A stretch of DNA of 35,378 nt. Origin: CAXXIC01 sp964534355. Lineage in GTDB: Bacteria > Bacteroidota > Bacteroidia > Bacteroidales > UBA7332. The notes beneath the pieces are model-generated. The model did no database searches, was not told the DNA's origin, and saw only the letters and a program-made list of their open reading frames with translations. The DNA is taken from the NCBI GenBank assembly GCA_964534355.1, contig CAZHNZ010000032.1:1-35378 (forward strand), given 5' to 3'. Below are positions 17,210 to 26,600 of this stretch, in pieces. The position numbers and the translations under genes were made by a program. Numbering within the stretch: the first letter of the stretch is position 1; each line of letters starts with the position of its first letter.

Positions 17210-18373
17210 TTATAACTTTATCCAGGTTGCTTTATGCCAAAGAATCTCAAGAGGCCCCTGTCGAAACCTCCGTAGCCACCAGGCACTGAAAATCCCCTGA
17301 AGCAAAGCTAATACAATCCCAATAATCAGGCAGTAAGTTGCACCTGTGTATTGATACAAACCAAGCCCAAAACCATAATATATAAACGCCCCTGCAATGG
17401 ATTGAATAATATAGTTGGAAAGACTCATTCTTCCTAAAAATGAAAATAAGTTAAAAAACGAATGAAAGACCTTTGTTTGAAATAAAATAAGAAAACCGGA
17501 AACCAAAATGAGCATAAACGCCATATTTGTGAGTGAAGTCTCGATTACGGTTAATGAACGCCGCAAAGCGACATCCTGAATCCAGCCACCCATATTTATC
17601 TTCAACCAAAACATAGGAATAAACAACAAAGATGCATAAAGCAATATTCGTTTCCAGAGTAATTTATTCATCTCAGTTTCTACGAAAAAAGATTTTCTCC
17701 CGGCCAGCATACCAAACAGAAACAATGCAAGTGTCTGAAAAACACGACCATTCTCCCATGTCCAGTTCAAAACAGCCAAACGACCGTTCGTAATATTGCC
17801 AATCAGTGTATTTACGAAAGAATCACCCTCGATATACAAACTCATTTTTGAGAAATAAGCCCCTGATGCAGGAGCCGAAACCTCAGAAACCGAATTAAAA
17901 AGCAACGTTAGCACCCTCAGCCACTCATAAGGCTGAAGTATAAAGAATACGGCAATTAGAAACACCCATTTACTTCGAAGCCGGGCAAAGGGTATAATAA
18001 AAAAACCAATCATGGCATAAATCATGAGTATATCTCCTTCGTAAAACAGAGAATTAAACAGCCCAAAGCCAAACAACAAAACCAAACGCCAGGCAAATCT
18101 GCCCCGGAAGTCATACCCTTTTTGAAACATATTTTTATCCTGAATAAAAAAGGTCAAACCAAACAGCAATGCAAAAATGGCATAAGACTTACCTCCAAAT
18201 AAAAAAAAGAGGGTATTCCAAATTCCTTTATCAACAACCCGCATCCATTCTGGCAGATTAACGGCTGTGTAATAGTAATCAAAATGCTCAATATTGTGCA
18301 ACAACATAATAGATACGATCGCAAACCCTCTGAGTGCATCCACAACCTGAATGCGTTTTGACTGACTGTTCAT
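17210..18373 (-). CDS. DUF418-family multipass membrane protein (YeiB-like)
   Basis: 387 residues with about ten hydrophobic segments. It starts KRIQVVDALRGFAIVSIMLLHN, which is typical of DUF418 and the related acyltransferase-type membrane proteins. The DUF418 signatures follow: FFLFGGKSYAIFALLFGL, LFYEGDILMIYAMIGFFIIP, GRMSLSNYIIQS, and the C-terminal WWLRRFRQGPLEILWHKATW. The biochemical function of the family is not established; transport or acyl transfer has been proposed for relatives. It stands alone on its strand, diverging from the lipoprotein gene at 18572. Confidence 0.85.
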   Translation of the reverse strand: MNSQSKRIQVVDALRGFAIVSIMLLHNIEHFDYYYTAVNLPEWMRVVDKGIWNTLFFLFGGKSYAIFALLFGLTFFIQDKNMFQKGYDFRGRFAWRLVLLFGFGLFNSLFYEGDILMIYAMIGFFIIPFARLRSKWVFLIAVFFILQPYEWLRVLTLLFNSVSEVSAPASGAYFSKMSLYIEGDSFVNTLIGNITNGRLAVLNWTWENGRVFQTLALFLFGMLAGRKSFFVETEMNKLLWKRILLYASLLFIPMFWLKINMGGWIQDVALRRSLTVIETSLTNMAFMLILVSGFLILFQTKVFHSFFNLFSFLGRMSLSNYIIQSIAGAFIYYGFGLGLYQYTGATYCLIIGIVLALLQGIFSAWWLRRFRQGPLEILWHKATWIKL

Positions 18374-18464
18374 TTTTTCCTGTATTAGACTTATTTAAAA
18401 CAACTGATTATCAGATACAAACATCTATATTCAATTATTCACGAAAAATAAATTTAACTGTTTT

Positions 18465-18472
18465 CAAAGATA
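18465..18472 (-). promoter_or_regulatory. Possible -7 box for the DUF418 gene
   Basis: TATCTTTG on the minus strand, 91 bp before the ATG, with no clear TTTG at -33. It lies in the 198-bp divergent intergenic region 18374-18571. On the plus side that region has only a loose TATATTTA at 18543-18550 for the lipoprotein gene. Confidence 0.3.
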
Positions 18473-18571
18473 ATCATTTATCACACACGAGCACATATAT
18501 TAACCAAACAAAATATATTTTTAGCTTGTTAAAGATAAATACTATATTTACCCACCTAAACCTTAAAAGAA

Positions 18572-19396
18572 ATGAAAACAAAGAAACAATTCAATCAGCC
18601 CGCATCAGCCAAAATTGCATTTCTGATGATTTTTGTATCAGCCACAATTTCATTACTGCTATTCACATTGTGTAACAAAGACGATGAGTCTGAAAAGACT
18701 AAAGTAAGTTTCTATCTGACAGATGCCCCTTCCATTGCTGGCTACAAACAGGTTAACATTGACATTCAAAGCATTAGCTATTCATTAGATGGTCAAAAAT
18801 GGCAAGAGCTATCCATTACTCCGGGCATATATAATCTGATGAGACTCACCCGGGGACAATCTTCACTACTTTCTGCAATCGAACTCAAAGAGGGTGATTG
18901 CATCAAACAGGTCAGACTAAAACTAGGCAATCAAAACTCTGTAATGCTGGGTGATAGCACAATCCATGATTTAGACGTTCCTGGCAGTCAGAGTTCAGGC
19001 TTCAAAGTTAACATTCAGGATAGCGTTGTTACGCATAGCACCTATGCAATAATGATTGACTTTGATGCAGAAAGATCGGTTGTAAAAAGGGGAAACAGCG
19101 GAAACTATTCATTAAAACCGGTGGTTCGCGGCTATATCAAACAAAACTCTTCATATGTTGAAGGTACTATCATCCCCGATAGCATACCTTACAAAGTCTG
19201 CGCAATACTAAACAACGATACAATTTGCTGCGTTTCCGATACTGCAAATCTGAATAAATTCTTTATTCAGGGCCTGTACAGCGGCACTTGGATATTGGAA
19301 ATTAGCGACTCTACCGGCATTTTGCCCAAAACTACAACAGTTACAATTATCGGCGGCATCAACAAAAACATTGGATTAATCGACCTGAGGCCATAA
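18572..19396 (+). CDS. DUF4382-type surface lipoprotein
   Basis: 274 residues. A basic start and hydrophobic stretch (IAFLMIFVSATISLLLFTL) lead to Cys34. The lipobox is unusual, with Leu just before the Cys (FTLC) instead of Ala, Gly or Ser. It is followed at once by NKDDE, which closely fits the lipoprotein export signal that sends Bacteroidota lipoproteins to the cell surface. Residues ~44-175 match DUF4382 (VSFYLTDAPSIAGYKQVNID, SLDGQKWQEL, YNLMRLTRGQSSLLSAIELK, VRLKLGNQNSVML), followed by a small beta domain with YVEGTIIPDSIPYKVCAIL. The family has no known activity. Single gene, ended by a strong hairpin shared with the convergent esterase. Confidence 0.8.
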   Translation: MKTKKQFNQPASAKIAFLMIFVSATISLLLFTLCNKDDESEKTKVSFYLTDAPSIAGYKQVNIDIQSISYSLDGQKWQELSITPGIYNLMRLTRGQSSLLSAIELKEGDCIKQVRLKLGNQNSVMLGDSTIHDLDVPGSQSSGFKVNIQDSVVTHSTYAIMIDFDAERSVVKRGNSGNYSLKPVVRGYIKQNSSYVEGTIIPDSIPYKVCAILNNDTICCVSDTANLNKFFIQGLYSGTWILEISDSTGILPKTTTVTIIGGINKNIGLIDLRP

Positions 19397-19400
19397 ATAA

Positions 19401-19440
19401 AAAAAGGGAGTCCTACAGAAAACCGTATGGACTCCCTTTT
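19401..19440. terminator. Strong bidirectional terminator
   Basis: Arms AAAAAGGGAGTCC (19401-19413) and GGACTCCCTTTT (19429-19440) pair over about 12 bp with A/T tracts on both sides. It lies between the convergent lipoprotein (plus) and esterase (minus) genes and suits both. Confidence 0.9.
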
Positions 19441-19458
19441 ATATTTCTCAATAATGTA

Positions 19459-20259
19459 TCACCTGCCGCCAAAAACAAGCTTATAAAATATTCCTGCATA
19501 ACGTTTACCCAATATCCGCTGTGCATCGGCAGAAAAATGAAGATTATCGGGATTGGCTGTCAGACCATCTGCATGTACAACATCATACACGGGCAATGAT
19601 TCTTTCAACTCATTTATCGATTCGTTCACCTTTGCCCACTCAGGACAATCGGATCTACGCGCAAGGAAATAGCCAATTTCACCAGCAACAATCGGTAATT
19701 CAGGCATATTCAGGTCTTTACGAATTCGACGAAAAAGGGTATCCATTTTTTGCTTATACCCATCACTCTTGCCGAATGCCGAACCCGACTCCCCCTGGTG
19801 CCAGATAAGCCCGATTATACGACCATTTTGAGCAGCTTTACGCGCACGCTTTATAAGATTATCGTATAAATAAAAATTTCCGGTGTGCCCGAAATAGCTG
19901 TTATTCAACCATTGTTCAATACTTGTTCCACCTGCAGCACAGGGTACCAGACCAATCTTTACATCTCCGCCTAATTTAGCGACAAGTTCGTGTGCAAACG
20001 TCATTCCCAGACCCACAGAAGCTTCTGGTTTATCCCGGTGTAACGGATTACGGGCTCTTACCCATACAGAATCCTTTGTAAAAGAAAAAATATTGGCATA
20101 AGTAACTGTATCCAGAGGATTACCCAAATACCCACGTCCGGCCATATTTGATTGACCGGCCATCAGAATAATATACATTTGGGGCTTCGTGGCCTCTGCC
20201 CGGGTAACACAAAAAAGAGCTGCTATCAGAAACAGACAGATTAATTTATTGAATTTCAT
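19459..20259 (-). CDS. SASA-family carbohydrate acetylesterase (sialate O-acetylesterase/CE6-like)
   Basis: 266 residues, signal peptide ~1-23 (LICLFLIAALFCVTRAEA). SGNH-hydrolase blocks of the SASA/DUF303 group are present: ILMAGQSNMAG with the nucleophile Ser37, GLVPCAAGGTSIEQW, LIWHQGESG at ~151-159, and PDNLHFSADAQRI with Asp238 and His241 completing the triad. Such enzymes remove O-acetyl groups from sugars, for example xylan or sialic acid, outside the cytoplasm. The exact substrate cannot be read from the sequence and no glycoside hydrolases are adjacent. It follows the GtrA-like gene by 30 bp and probably shares its promoter. Confidence 0.87.
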   Translation of the reverse strand: MKFNKLICLFLIAALFCVTRAEATKPQMYIILMAGQSNMAGRGYLGNPLDTVTYANIFSFTKDSVWVRARNPLHRDKPEASVGLGMTFAHELVAKLGGDVKIGLVPCAAGGTSIEQWLNNSYFGHTGNFYLYDNLIKRARKAAQNGRIIGLIWHQGESGSAFGKSDGYKQKMDTLFRRIRKDLNMPELPIVAGEIGYFLARRSDCPEWAKVNESINELKESLPVYDVVHADGLTANPDNLHFSADAQRILGKRYAGIFYKLVFGGR

Positions 20260-20289
20260 AAAAGCAGAATTAGTAATATGAAAACTGGA

Positions 20290-20766
20290 TCAGGACTTAA
20301 ACGTATATTTCTTCTGAACAAAATAGCTGTATGTGACCACAAAAACGGTTGTGGCCATTTTGGCAGGTGTAGGATATAAATGACAAAACTCAACAAAAAA
20401 CTTCATAAAAAGATAGTTCAAAATAATTGAACCGCCAACCGAGACCGAATAACGGGCAATCTGAATCCTCCCACGTACATCCGACTGAGTAAATGTAATA
20501 TAACGGCTAAAGAGAAATCCGGTAAAAAAAGTAATGGGAAATACAGTAAAAAGAGCCGCAATATGAGCACTTATAGCCACAACACCCAAATCTAATATCT
20601 GCTTATCATAGACAAAGTTGTAGGTCAGAAAATAGAGGAAAATATCGAGCATCAGATTGGCAACACCACATGCAGCATAACGATATGTCTGCAACGGAAT
20701 ATAACGACTGAATGGCGAATAAAACCAATCTAAAATAATAACAACCCAATCTCTGATTCTTTTCAA
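20290..20766 (-). CDS. GtrA-like membrane protein
   Basis: 158 residues if the TTG at 20766 is the start. A TTG at 20817 would give 175 residues, but it lies inside the promoter described next, so an mRNA from that promoter could not carry it. No ATG is available before the first helix. Four membrane segments follow the GtrA pattern: YRYAACGVANLMLDIFLYFL, a second around FTVFPITFFTGFLFSRYITF, a third in IILNYLFMKFFV, and a fourth ending in VVTYSYFVQKKYTF. The short basic C-terminus is typical. GtrA proteins are thought to move undecaprenyl-phosphate-linked sugars across the membrane or otherwise assist cell-surface polysaccharide synthesis. It likely forms a two-gene unit with the downstream esterase. 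Confidence 0.83.
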   Translation of the reverse strand: MKRIRDWVVIILDWFYSPFSRYIPLQTYRYAACGVANLMLDIFLYFLTYNFVYDKQILDLGVVAISAHIAALFTVFPITFFTGFLFSRYITFTQSDVRGRIQIARYSVSVGGSIILNYLFMKFFVEFCHLYPTPAKMATTVFVVTYSYFVQKKYTFKS

Positions 20767-20792
20767 GGTATCTTTCTTTTTCAATTTGCGGG

Positions 20793-20824
20793 CAAAATTA
20801 ACACAATTATTGGTCAATTACAAA
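20793..20824 (-). promoter_or_regulatory. Promoter of the GtrA-like/esterase unit
   Basis: On the minus strand TTTG (complement of 20821-20824), a 20-bp spacer and TAATTTTG (complement of 20793-20800) fit the Bacteroidota consensus fully. It decides between the two possible TTG starts of the gene, favouring 20766. Confidence 0.7.
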
Positions 20825-20868
20825 CGGTATTTTCAGACTGAATAGAAATTGACAGAAAAATCACGATA

Positions 20869-21531
20869 TCACCACTCAACCGGTGAAACTCCCTGCGCTT
20901 TCAGAAAAACATTGGCCCGACTAAAGTGATGATTCCCAAAAAAACCACGATGTGCCGAAAGTGGAGATGGATGGGGTGATTTGAGCACCAAATGCTTACG
21001 CTCATCAATAAAACTGCCTTTTCGCTGCGCATAAGCACCCCACAAAATAAACACAATTCCCTCCCGCTGCTCTGCCAGCGTATGTATTACCGCATCGGTA
21101 AAAGTTTCCCAGCCTTTATTTTGATGCGAACCCGCCTGATGAGCACGCACTGTCAACGTGGCATTGAGCAACAAAACACCCTGCCTCGCCCATCGGGAAA
21201 GATCGCCCGATAGTGGAACCGGTTTATTTAAATCAGATTGAATCTCCTTAAATATATTAACCAAAGAGGGCGGAAAACGCACCCCATCCCGCACCGAGAA
21301 ACAAAGCCCATGCGCCTGACCGGGTTCATGATAAGGATCCTGCCCCAGAATCACAACCTTCACCTGGTCAAATGGCAAAGAATCGAATGCATTGAAAATT
21401 AAATTTCCCGGAGGATAAACCACCGATGATGCATATTCCGACTTAACAAAGTCAGTCAATTGGACAAAATAAGGCTTTTCAAACTCATTTTTGAGTCTTT
21501 CATGCCACGAAGATTCAATTTTTACCGGCAT
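20869..21531 (-). CDS. ung: Uracil-DNA glycosylase, family 1
   Basis: 220 residues, the normal length. Motif 1 GQDPYH at 63-68 contains the catalytic Asp65, followed by GQAHGLCFSV. LLNATLTVRAHQAGSHQNKG lies in the middle. The DNA-intercalation motif HPSPLSAHRGFFG starts at 187. The enzyme removes uracil from DNA to start base-excision repair. All catalytic residues are intact. It stands between the tRNA-Arg promoter and the GtrA-like gene and is the only repair gene in the window. Confidence 0.97.
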   Translation of the reverse strand: MPVKIESSWHERLKNEFEKPYFVQLTDFVKSEYASSVVYPPGNLIFNAFDSLPFDQVKVVILGQDPYHEPGQAHGLCFSVRDGVRFPPSLVNIFKEIQSDLNKPVPLSGDLSRWARQGVLLLNATLTVRAHQAGSHQNKGWETFTDAVIHTLAEQREGIVFILWGAYAQRKGSFIDERKHLVLKSPHPSPLSAHRGFFGNHHFSRANVFLKAQGVSPVEW

Positions 21532-21537
21532 AGATTA

Positions 21538-21567
21538 TTTGTAACTCAATATTTTTTCTTACTTTTG
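21538..21567 (+). promoter_or_regulatory. Promoter of tRNA-Arg
   Basis: TTTG at 21538-21541 and TACTTTTG at 21560-21567, spaced by 18 bp. The -7 box ends 17 nt before the tRNA. Confidence 0.75.
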
Positions 21568-21584
21568 CATTTCCAAAAAAGGAC

Positions 21585-21657
21585 GGCCCCGTAGTTTAGT
21601 GAATAGAACGTCAGATTCCGGTTCTGAAGGTCACTGGTTTGAGTCCAGTCGGGGTCA
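21585..21657 (+). tRNA. tRNA-Arg (anticodon CCG)
   Basis: 73 nt cloverleaf. Acceptor GGCCCCG/CGGGGTC with one G-U, D stem GTTT/GAAC, anticodon stem TCAGA/TCTGA with loop TTCCGGT (anticodon CCG, reads CGG), T arm ACTGG/CCAGT with loop TTTGAGT, discriminator A. CCA is not encoded. Confidence 0.95.
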
Positions 21658-21669
21658 CAACAAAAAAAA

Positions 21670-21707
21670 AGCTATCATGCGATTTCCCGGCATGATGGCT
21701 TTTTTTA
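21670..21707. terminator. Bidirectional terminator between tRNA-Arg and ilvE
   Basis: Arms AGCTATCATGC (21670-21680) and GCATGATGGCT (21690-21700) pair over 11 bp. A T-run follows on the plus side, and the A-run at 21662-21670 gives a T-run on the minus side. It can end both the tRNA and the convergent ilvE transcript. Confidence 0.88.
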
Positions 21708-21750
21708 TATAAACATAATTTCCTTTCAAAAAATAACCGACCCGAAAATA

Positions 21751-22770
21751 TTATTCTATTATCGTATTAAAGCCAAAAAGATCAGCCTCTTCCCCGAGCT
21801 GTATAGCACGAAGCTTATTGTATAGCCTTTCGGATACCGGACCAGCCTTACCATCTTTTGAGAAAACATACGATTTATTTTCGGCCAAATCATCGATACG
21901 CAAAATGGGGCTGATTACAGCTGCTGTTCCGCAAGCACCTGCCTCTTCAAATGTAGCCAACTCCTCTTCCGGAATCGGACGTTGTTCCACATTAATTCCC
22001 ATACTTTGAGCCAGTTTCATCAAACTATCATTGGTGATAGAAGGCAAAATAGACTCAGATTTTGGTGTAATATATGTATTGTCTTTTATAGCAAAAAAAT
22101 TAGCCGGGCCACACTCATCAATAAACTTCTTATAACGGGCATCAAGATACAAAACCATCGAATACCCCAACGCATGCGCTTTTTCTCCGGCAGTCAGACT
22201 AGCTGCATAGTTTCCACCCACCTTATACTTACCCGTACCCAATGGAGCTGCACGATCATACTCGCGAAGTATCACAGTTGGTGTTGGTTTAAATCCCTCT
22301 TTAAAATAGGGGCCTACCGGTGTTACAAATATCAGAAACATATATTCCCGGGCAGGCTTTACTCCTACCTGAGCACTGGTTCCTATAATAAGGGGGCGAA
22401 TATAAAGTGATGCACCACTTCCATAAGGGGGCACAAATCGTTCATTCTTTTTAACGACACCAATAACCGCTTCACAAAAACGGTCGACGGGAAATTTCTC
22501 CATCAATATGCCGTCGCAGGTAGTTTGCATCCGTTTGGCATTTTCCTCCATCCGAAAGACACGTATTTTTCCGTCTGCTCCGCGAAAAGCTTTTAATCCT
22601 TCAAAAGCCTCTTGCCCATAATGCAGGCATGTGGCCGCCATATGCATAGGGATATATTCCGAATTGGTGTACTCCAATTCTCCCCACACACCGTCTTTGC
22701 AGCTACATCTTACATTACAGTCTGTTTTGATATATCCGAAAGACAATTCTGACCAATTAATATTTTCCAT
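21751..22770 (-). CDS. ilvE: Branched-chain amino acid aminotransferase
   Basis: 339 residues, PLP fold type IV. Landmarks: YGQEAFEGLKAFRGADGKI, RPLIIGTSAQVGV, the PLP lysine in KVGGNYAASL (Lys183), FIDECGPANFFAI, and ATFEEAGACGTAAVISPI. The last is the usual end of the long class II BCAT type found in Bacteroidota. It catalyses the last step of Leu, Ile and Val synthesis and the first of their breakdown. It lies 182 bp downstream of the phosphopantetheinyl transferase on the same strand and has its own likely -7 box, so joint expression with the NRPS operon is possible but not shown. Confidence 0.95.
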   Translation of the reverse strand: MENINWSELSFGYIKTDCNVRCSCKDGVWGELEYTNSEYIPMHMAATCLHYGQEAFEGLKAFRGADGKIRVFRMEENAKRMQTTCDGILMEKFPVDRFCEAVIGVVKKNERFVPPYGSGASLYIRPLIIGTSAQVGVKPAREYMFLIFVTPVGPYFKEGFKPTPTVILREYDRAAPLGTGKYKVGGNYAASLTAGEKAHALGYSMVLYLDARYKKFIDECGPANFFAIKDNTYITPKSESILPSITNDSLMKLAQSMGINVEQRPIPEEELATFEEAGACGTAAVISPILRIDDLAENKSYVFSKDGKAGPVSERLYNKLRAIQLGEEADLFGFNTIIE

Positions 22771-22843
22771 TATTCTGAACGTTTTTTGGGTAATTCTGCG
22801 AATTTGTCATTCTGTTCTGAACAACAAATTCCAATGCAAGCTA

Positions 22844-22851
22844 CAAAGATA
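22844..22851 (-). promoter_or_regulatory. Possible -7 box of ilvE
   Basis: TATCTTTG on the minus strand, 73 bp before the ilvE ATG. No good TTTG was found at -33. Confidence 0.45.
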
Positions 22852-22952
22852 AATTTTTTCTGCGATATGTTTATAATGAATCGAAAGGAAAATGGAAGAA
22901 GTCCTGAAAAAAGGGTACAATGAAAAGAGATGTGACAGGGAATCAACAAAAA

Positions 22953-23660
22953 TTAGCAATCAGAATCCCCGAAAAAAGAGATAAACCTAACATTACTGGT
23001 CAGGTTTTCGGTACCTAAACAACTGATTTCACCACCTGGCGACAGAAAAGAGAGCATACGGAACGAACGATCAACAGAGGCATTATCTCCGATTGAAAAC
23101 AGATCTATACCCTTCAATCCATCCATCAAACCAATACCTTTAGCCTTCAGAAACGCCTCTTTTGCTGTCCATATTGTAAAAAAACGGGTTGTAATATCAA
23201 CATCCTGAACTACATAATCAATCTCCGAAGCCGAATAGGCATACGTCATCACATCATATAAATCGGGGCGAAAAACAGGTATTTCGAGATCTATACCAAC
23301 AGGATATTGGGTAGATATACAGACAAGAAAAGATGACCCGGTATGAGAAATATTGAAATGCAATCGACCATCCGGTAAAAATAATTTCCCCGAATCACTC
23401 GTTCTAAAACACAAATCAACTGGCGAAACCTGCAAAAAAACAGAGCAATAATAACGCAACAAAGCACGAGCCATACCCCGAATACGGTTTGACAGTAAAG
23501 TAGAGAATGGCTGTATAAACCCACACTCTTCAGCAGTCAGATATTCAGGCCAGTGAAAAGGAAAAACAGAAGTATTATCACCATAAAAAACGATTAGCTC
23601 ATCGCTCTCAGACGCAAATGAAATATCAAAAGGCTCCCAATTCACTTCACATAAACGCAT
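22953..23660 (-). CDS. Sfp-type 4'-phosphopantetheinyl transferase
   Basis: 235 residues. Diagnostic motifs of the Sfp/Gsp group: HFNISHTG at 101-108, VGIDLE at 121-126 with the Mg-binding Asp124 and Glu126, and WTAKEAFLKAKG at 164-175. It moves phosphopantetheine from CoA to the conserved serine of carrier proteins. The gene starts 9 bp after the NRPS stop on the same strand, so it is almost certainly co-transcribed and serves the two PCP domains of that enzyme (Ser565 and Ser2180). The length is intermediate between AcpS and typical Sfp enzymes and nearer to Sfp. Confidence 0.93.
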   Translation of the reverse strand: MRLCEVNWEPFDISFASESDELIVFYGDNTSVFPFHWPEYLTAEECGFIQPFSTLLSNRIRGMARALLRYYCSVFLQVSPVDLCFRTSDSGKLFLPDGRLHFNISHTGSSFLVCISTQYPVGIDLEIPVFRPDLYDVMTYAYSASEIDYVVQDVDITTRFFTIWTAKEAFLKAKGIGLMDGLKGIDLFSIGDNASVDRSFRMLSFLSPGGEISCLGTENLTSNVRFISFFGDSDC

Positions 23661-23669
23661 AAATCAGAT

Positions 23670-26600
23670 TTATTTTGCGGAAAGTATATGAGAGTTTATC
23701 CAGCCAGCCAATTGATCAATATTTTCTTCGAGGAAAAGATCAGCATGAAAAGCATGAACATAGTAAGGATCTACGCCCAGCGTAGCATACTTTTTCCAGC
23801 CCAGATACAATCCGCCGAATTTCAGGTGCGACTCTGATGTTAACAGACAAATATGGACATTGGCCTTCTCCATAATGTACATTTTTATTCTTACTGCCGC
23901 CCATGCATGGAGGAAATCATTAAACTCAAGCTCCAATTGTTCTCTGACACCCGCCTCAACCTCTGCTTTCATCTGTTTTTTAATTCTATGAATCAGCAGC
24001 TTTTCTTCAATCGTTTTTTTGATTGTTCTATACTGATTGATTGGGTTCCTGGTTATAAACCACCACATCTTGGCTCGACCCACCACTGTGCTGTAATGCC
24101 ATTTATATTGTCCACGGTATTGCACAAAATGAGCGCTGGTATCCAGAATAAGCAATTTCTCTACTCTAAGACGGTCTGATACCGAGAGCTGTTTAGCCAT
24201 CTCATACACCATAAAACCGCCAAACGAATAACCGGCCAGAAAAATCGACTTCGTGGAAATAACTTTTTCTATTTCCGCAATATAATGAGCAGAAAGTTCT
24301 TCAACTGTATCCGGAATTCTCACGACACCCTCAACAATAGGAGCCTGCAATACATATACCGGTGTATCCTCATTTAGCCTGGTCAGCAAATCGTTAAACT
24401 CAAAAACATACTGCCCGGCTCCCCAAATCAAAAACAATGGCACTTCCCCTGTTTTTCCTTTGCGCAGGCAAACGATTGAGTTACTGGTAGGCTGTGGTTT
24501 ATACTCTGCAATTAAATTGGATAACTTATTGATAGTATGATTATTATATATATCCGAGATTGAAATCCGCACACCATAGTCTTTTTCGAGTGCCACTATT
24601 AGACGGATAAATTTTAACGAATCAAAGCCACTGTACATCAAATCATCTCCCGGCATAATTGTATGATCATCGGCAAGTTTACGCACCAGTTCAAGCAAAT
24701 ATACCGATATCTCCTTCACTGCAGGTTCCTGTTCAAGTGTTTCTGCAAAAGAATTGAGCATACTGATAAACTCAACACTATCTTCGGCAAAACCAGACTT
24801 GGCCGCAGAAAGTCTTTCTGCTTTTAGTTGCAATTTTATCTTATCTACTTTACCATTAAAAGTAAGGGGTACAGACTCTACTGATTCGATTATCTCAGGC
24901 ACCATATAGGATGGCATCAAAGCAAACAGCTTCTCCTTGATCAAACCATAATCCGGTTCTGATTTCGATGTTGAAGTGATAAAAGCAGCTAACGATTTTT
25001 CACCACTCTTTTTAGCAAAGGCAACAACAGCACAATCCTCTACCTCTTCGAGGCGTCTGATATTTGTTTCAATTTCACCGGGCTCGATTCGAAACCCTCT
25101 TATTTTAACCTGTGCATCTCTACGCCCCATGTAATAAACCACACCATTGGCATCAGCCACTACCAAATCTCCCGTTTTGTAGGCTTTCAAAACGCATCCG
25201 CGCATATCCGTTATCTGCCCAAAAACCTCACTTTGCTTTTTATCTGCTCTTACATATCCGTCGGCGATACTCCTGCCTGCAATCTGCAACTCGCCGATTA
25301 CACCTGATGGCAAAGGCTGATTGTATAAATCGACGATCTGAATCGTATATCCCGGAAGTGGTTTCCCAATCGGAACTCCCACCGAAGTGTAAACATCACT
25401 ACTTTTGAGTTCATGAGCCAAAGCAACCACTGTAGTCTCGGTTGGTCCATATGTATTAAATAAACGATGAGCAGGCTTAGAATTTTTCCAAACATCAAAA
25501 TCGGCCAATGTAACAGCTTCTCCACCAATAATAACCAGCCTCAATGAGTTTTCAGCAAACTGCCCTTCTGTCTCTGATATTGAGATTACCTGTCGCCAAA
25601 ATGCTGTGGGCAAATCCCAAATCGTAATTTTATTTTCAACGGAAAACTGCATCAAATCCAACGGTGAAAGCATTTTCTCATTTCTGAGATAAAGCGAAGC
25701 CCCGGAACAAAAGGCAGAAAAAATCTCCTCGATCGAGGCGTCAAAACCCAAATTTGAAAATTGAAGAATTCGATCTTCACAGGTAATATTGTACAACCCC
25801 AGTGCTCCGGATATAAAATTAGCCAATGCCCCGTGCGAAATTTTCACGCCCTTCGGCTTACCCGATGAACCACTGGTGTATATTATATAGGCCAAATCTT
25901 TTTCGGATGGTTTATACAGAGTAATATCAGGGACACGTTCACTATCACGTATTATTTGAATACTTCGAATAACATCAATCGATTTAAAATCGGTCCAAAT
26001 AACATTTCCTTCATGCAAAACTATATCAGCGCCCGAATCCTGAGCGATATAAACCTGACGATCGACCGGCAAAGTGGGGTCTATCGGAACAAAACAGGCG
26101 CCGCAACCCAAAGCAGCCATCAAAGAAACAAAATACAGATTTCCTCTGCCCAGATTAATAGCGACAACATTTCCCTCGTTTATTCCATTCTTCCTTAATT
26201 CGGCAGTCATTAACAAAACCTCCCGCCTGAATTGAGTGTAAGAAAGCGAAATACCCTGATCGAACAATGCCAAACGATCTCCAAACTGTGAGCTGATTGT
26301 ATCAAACTGCGTTATTACATTATCAAACACAACCGGCATACAGACCGGTTCGCAAAGCTTCTCCTGATACAACGACTGAAGAGGTGAGCTATAAATAGCC
26401 AAATCTCCCGACTTGTGATCAGATGAGGTCAGAATATGAATAATTACCGATATAAAAGAGTCAACAACCTGCCTGGAAAGCCCCTTTATTCGAACTGCAT
26501 TATCACTGACTTCAAAAATCACATAATTGGCTTTCTCATCCGGAATGATTAACTCTTCGCCTTTGTTTATCACATATATAAAAGGTGTCAATTCAGCCTC

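Noticed and set aside
22860..22952. Terminator after the NRPS operon
   Set aside because: Searched for a hairpin plus T-run on the minus strand and found none; read-through into ilvE remains possible.
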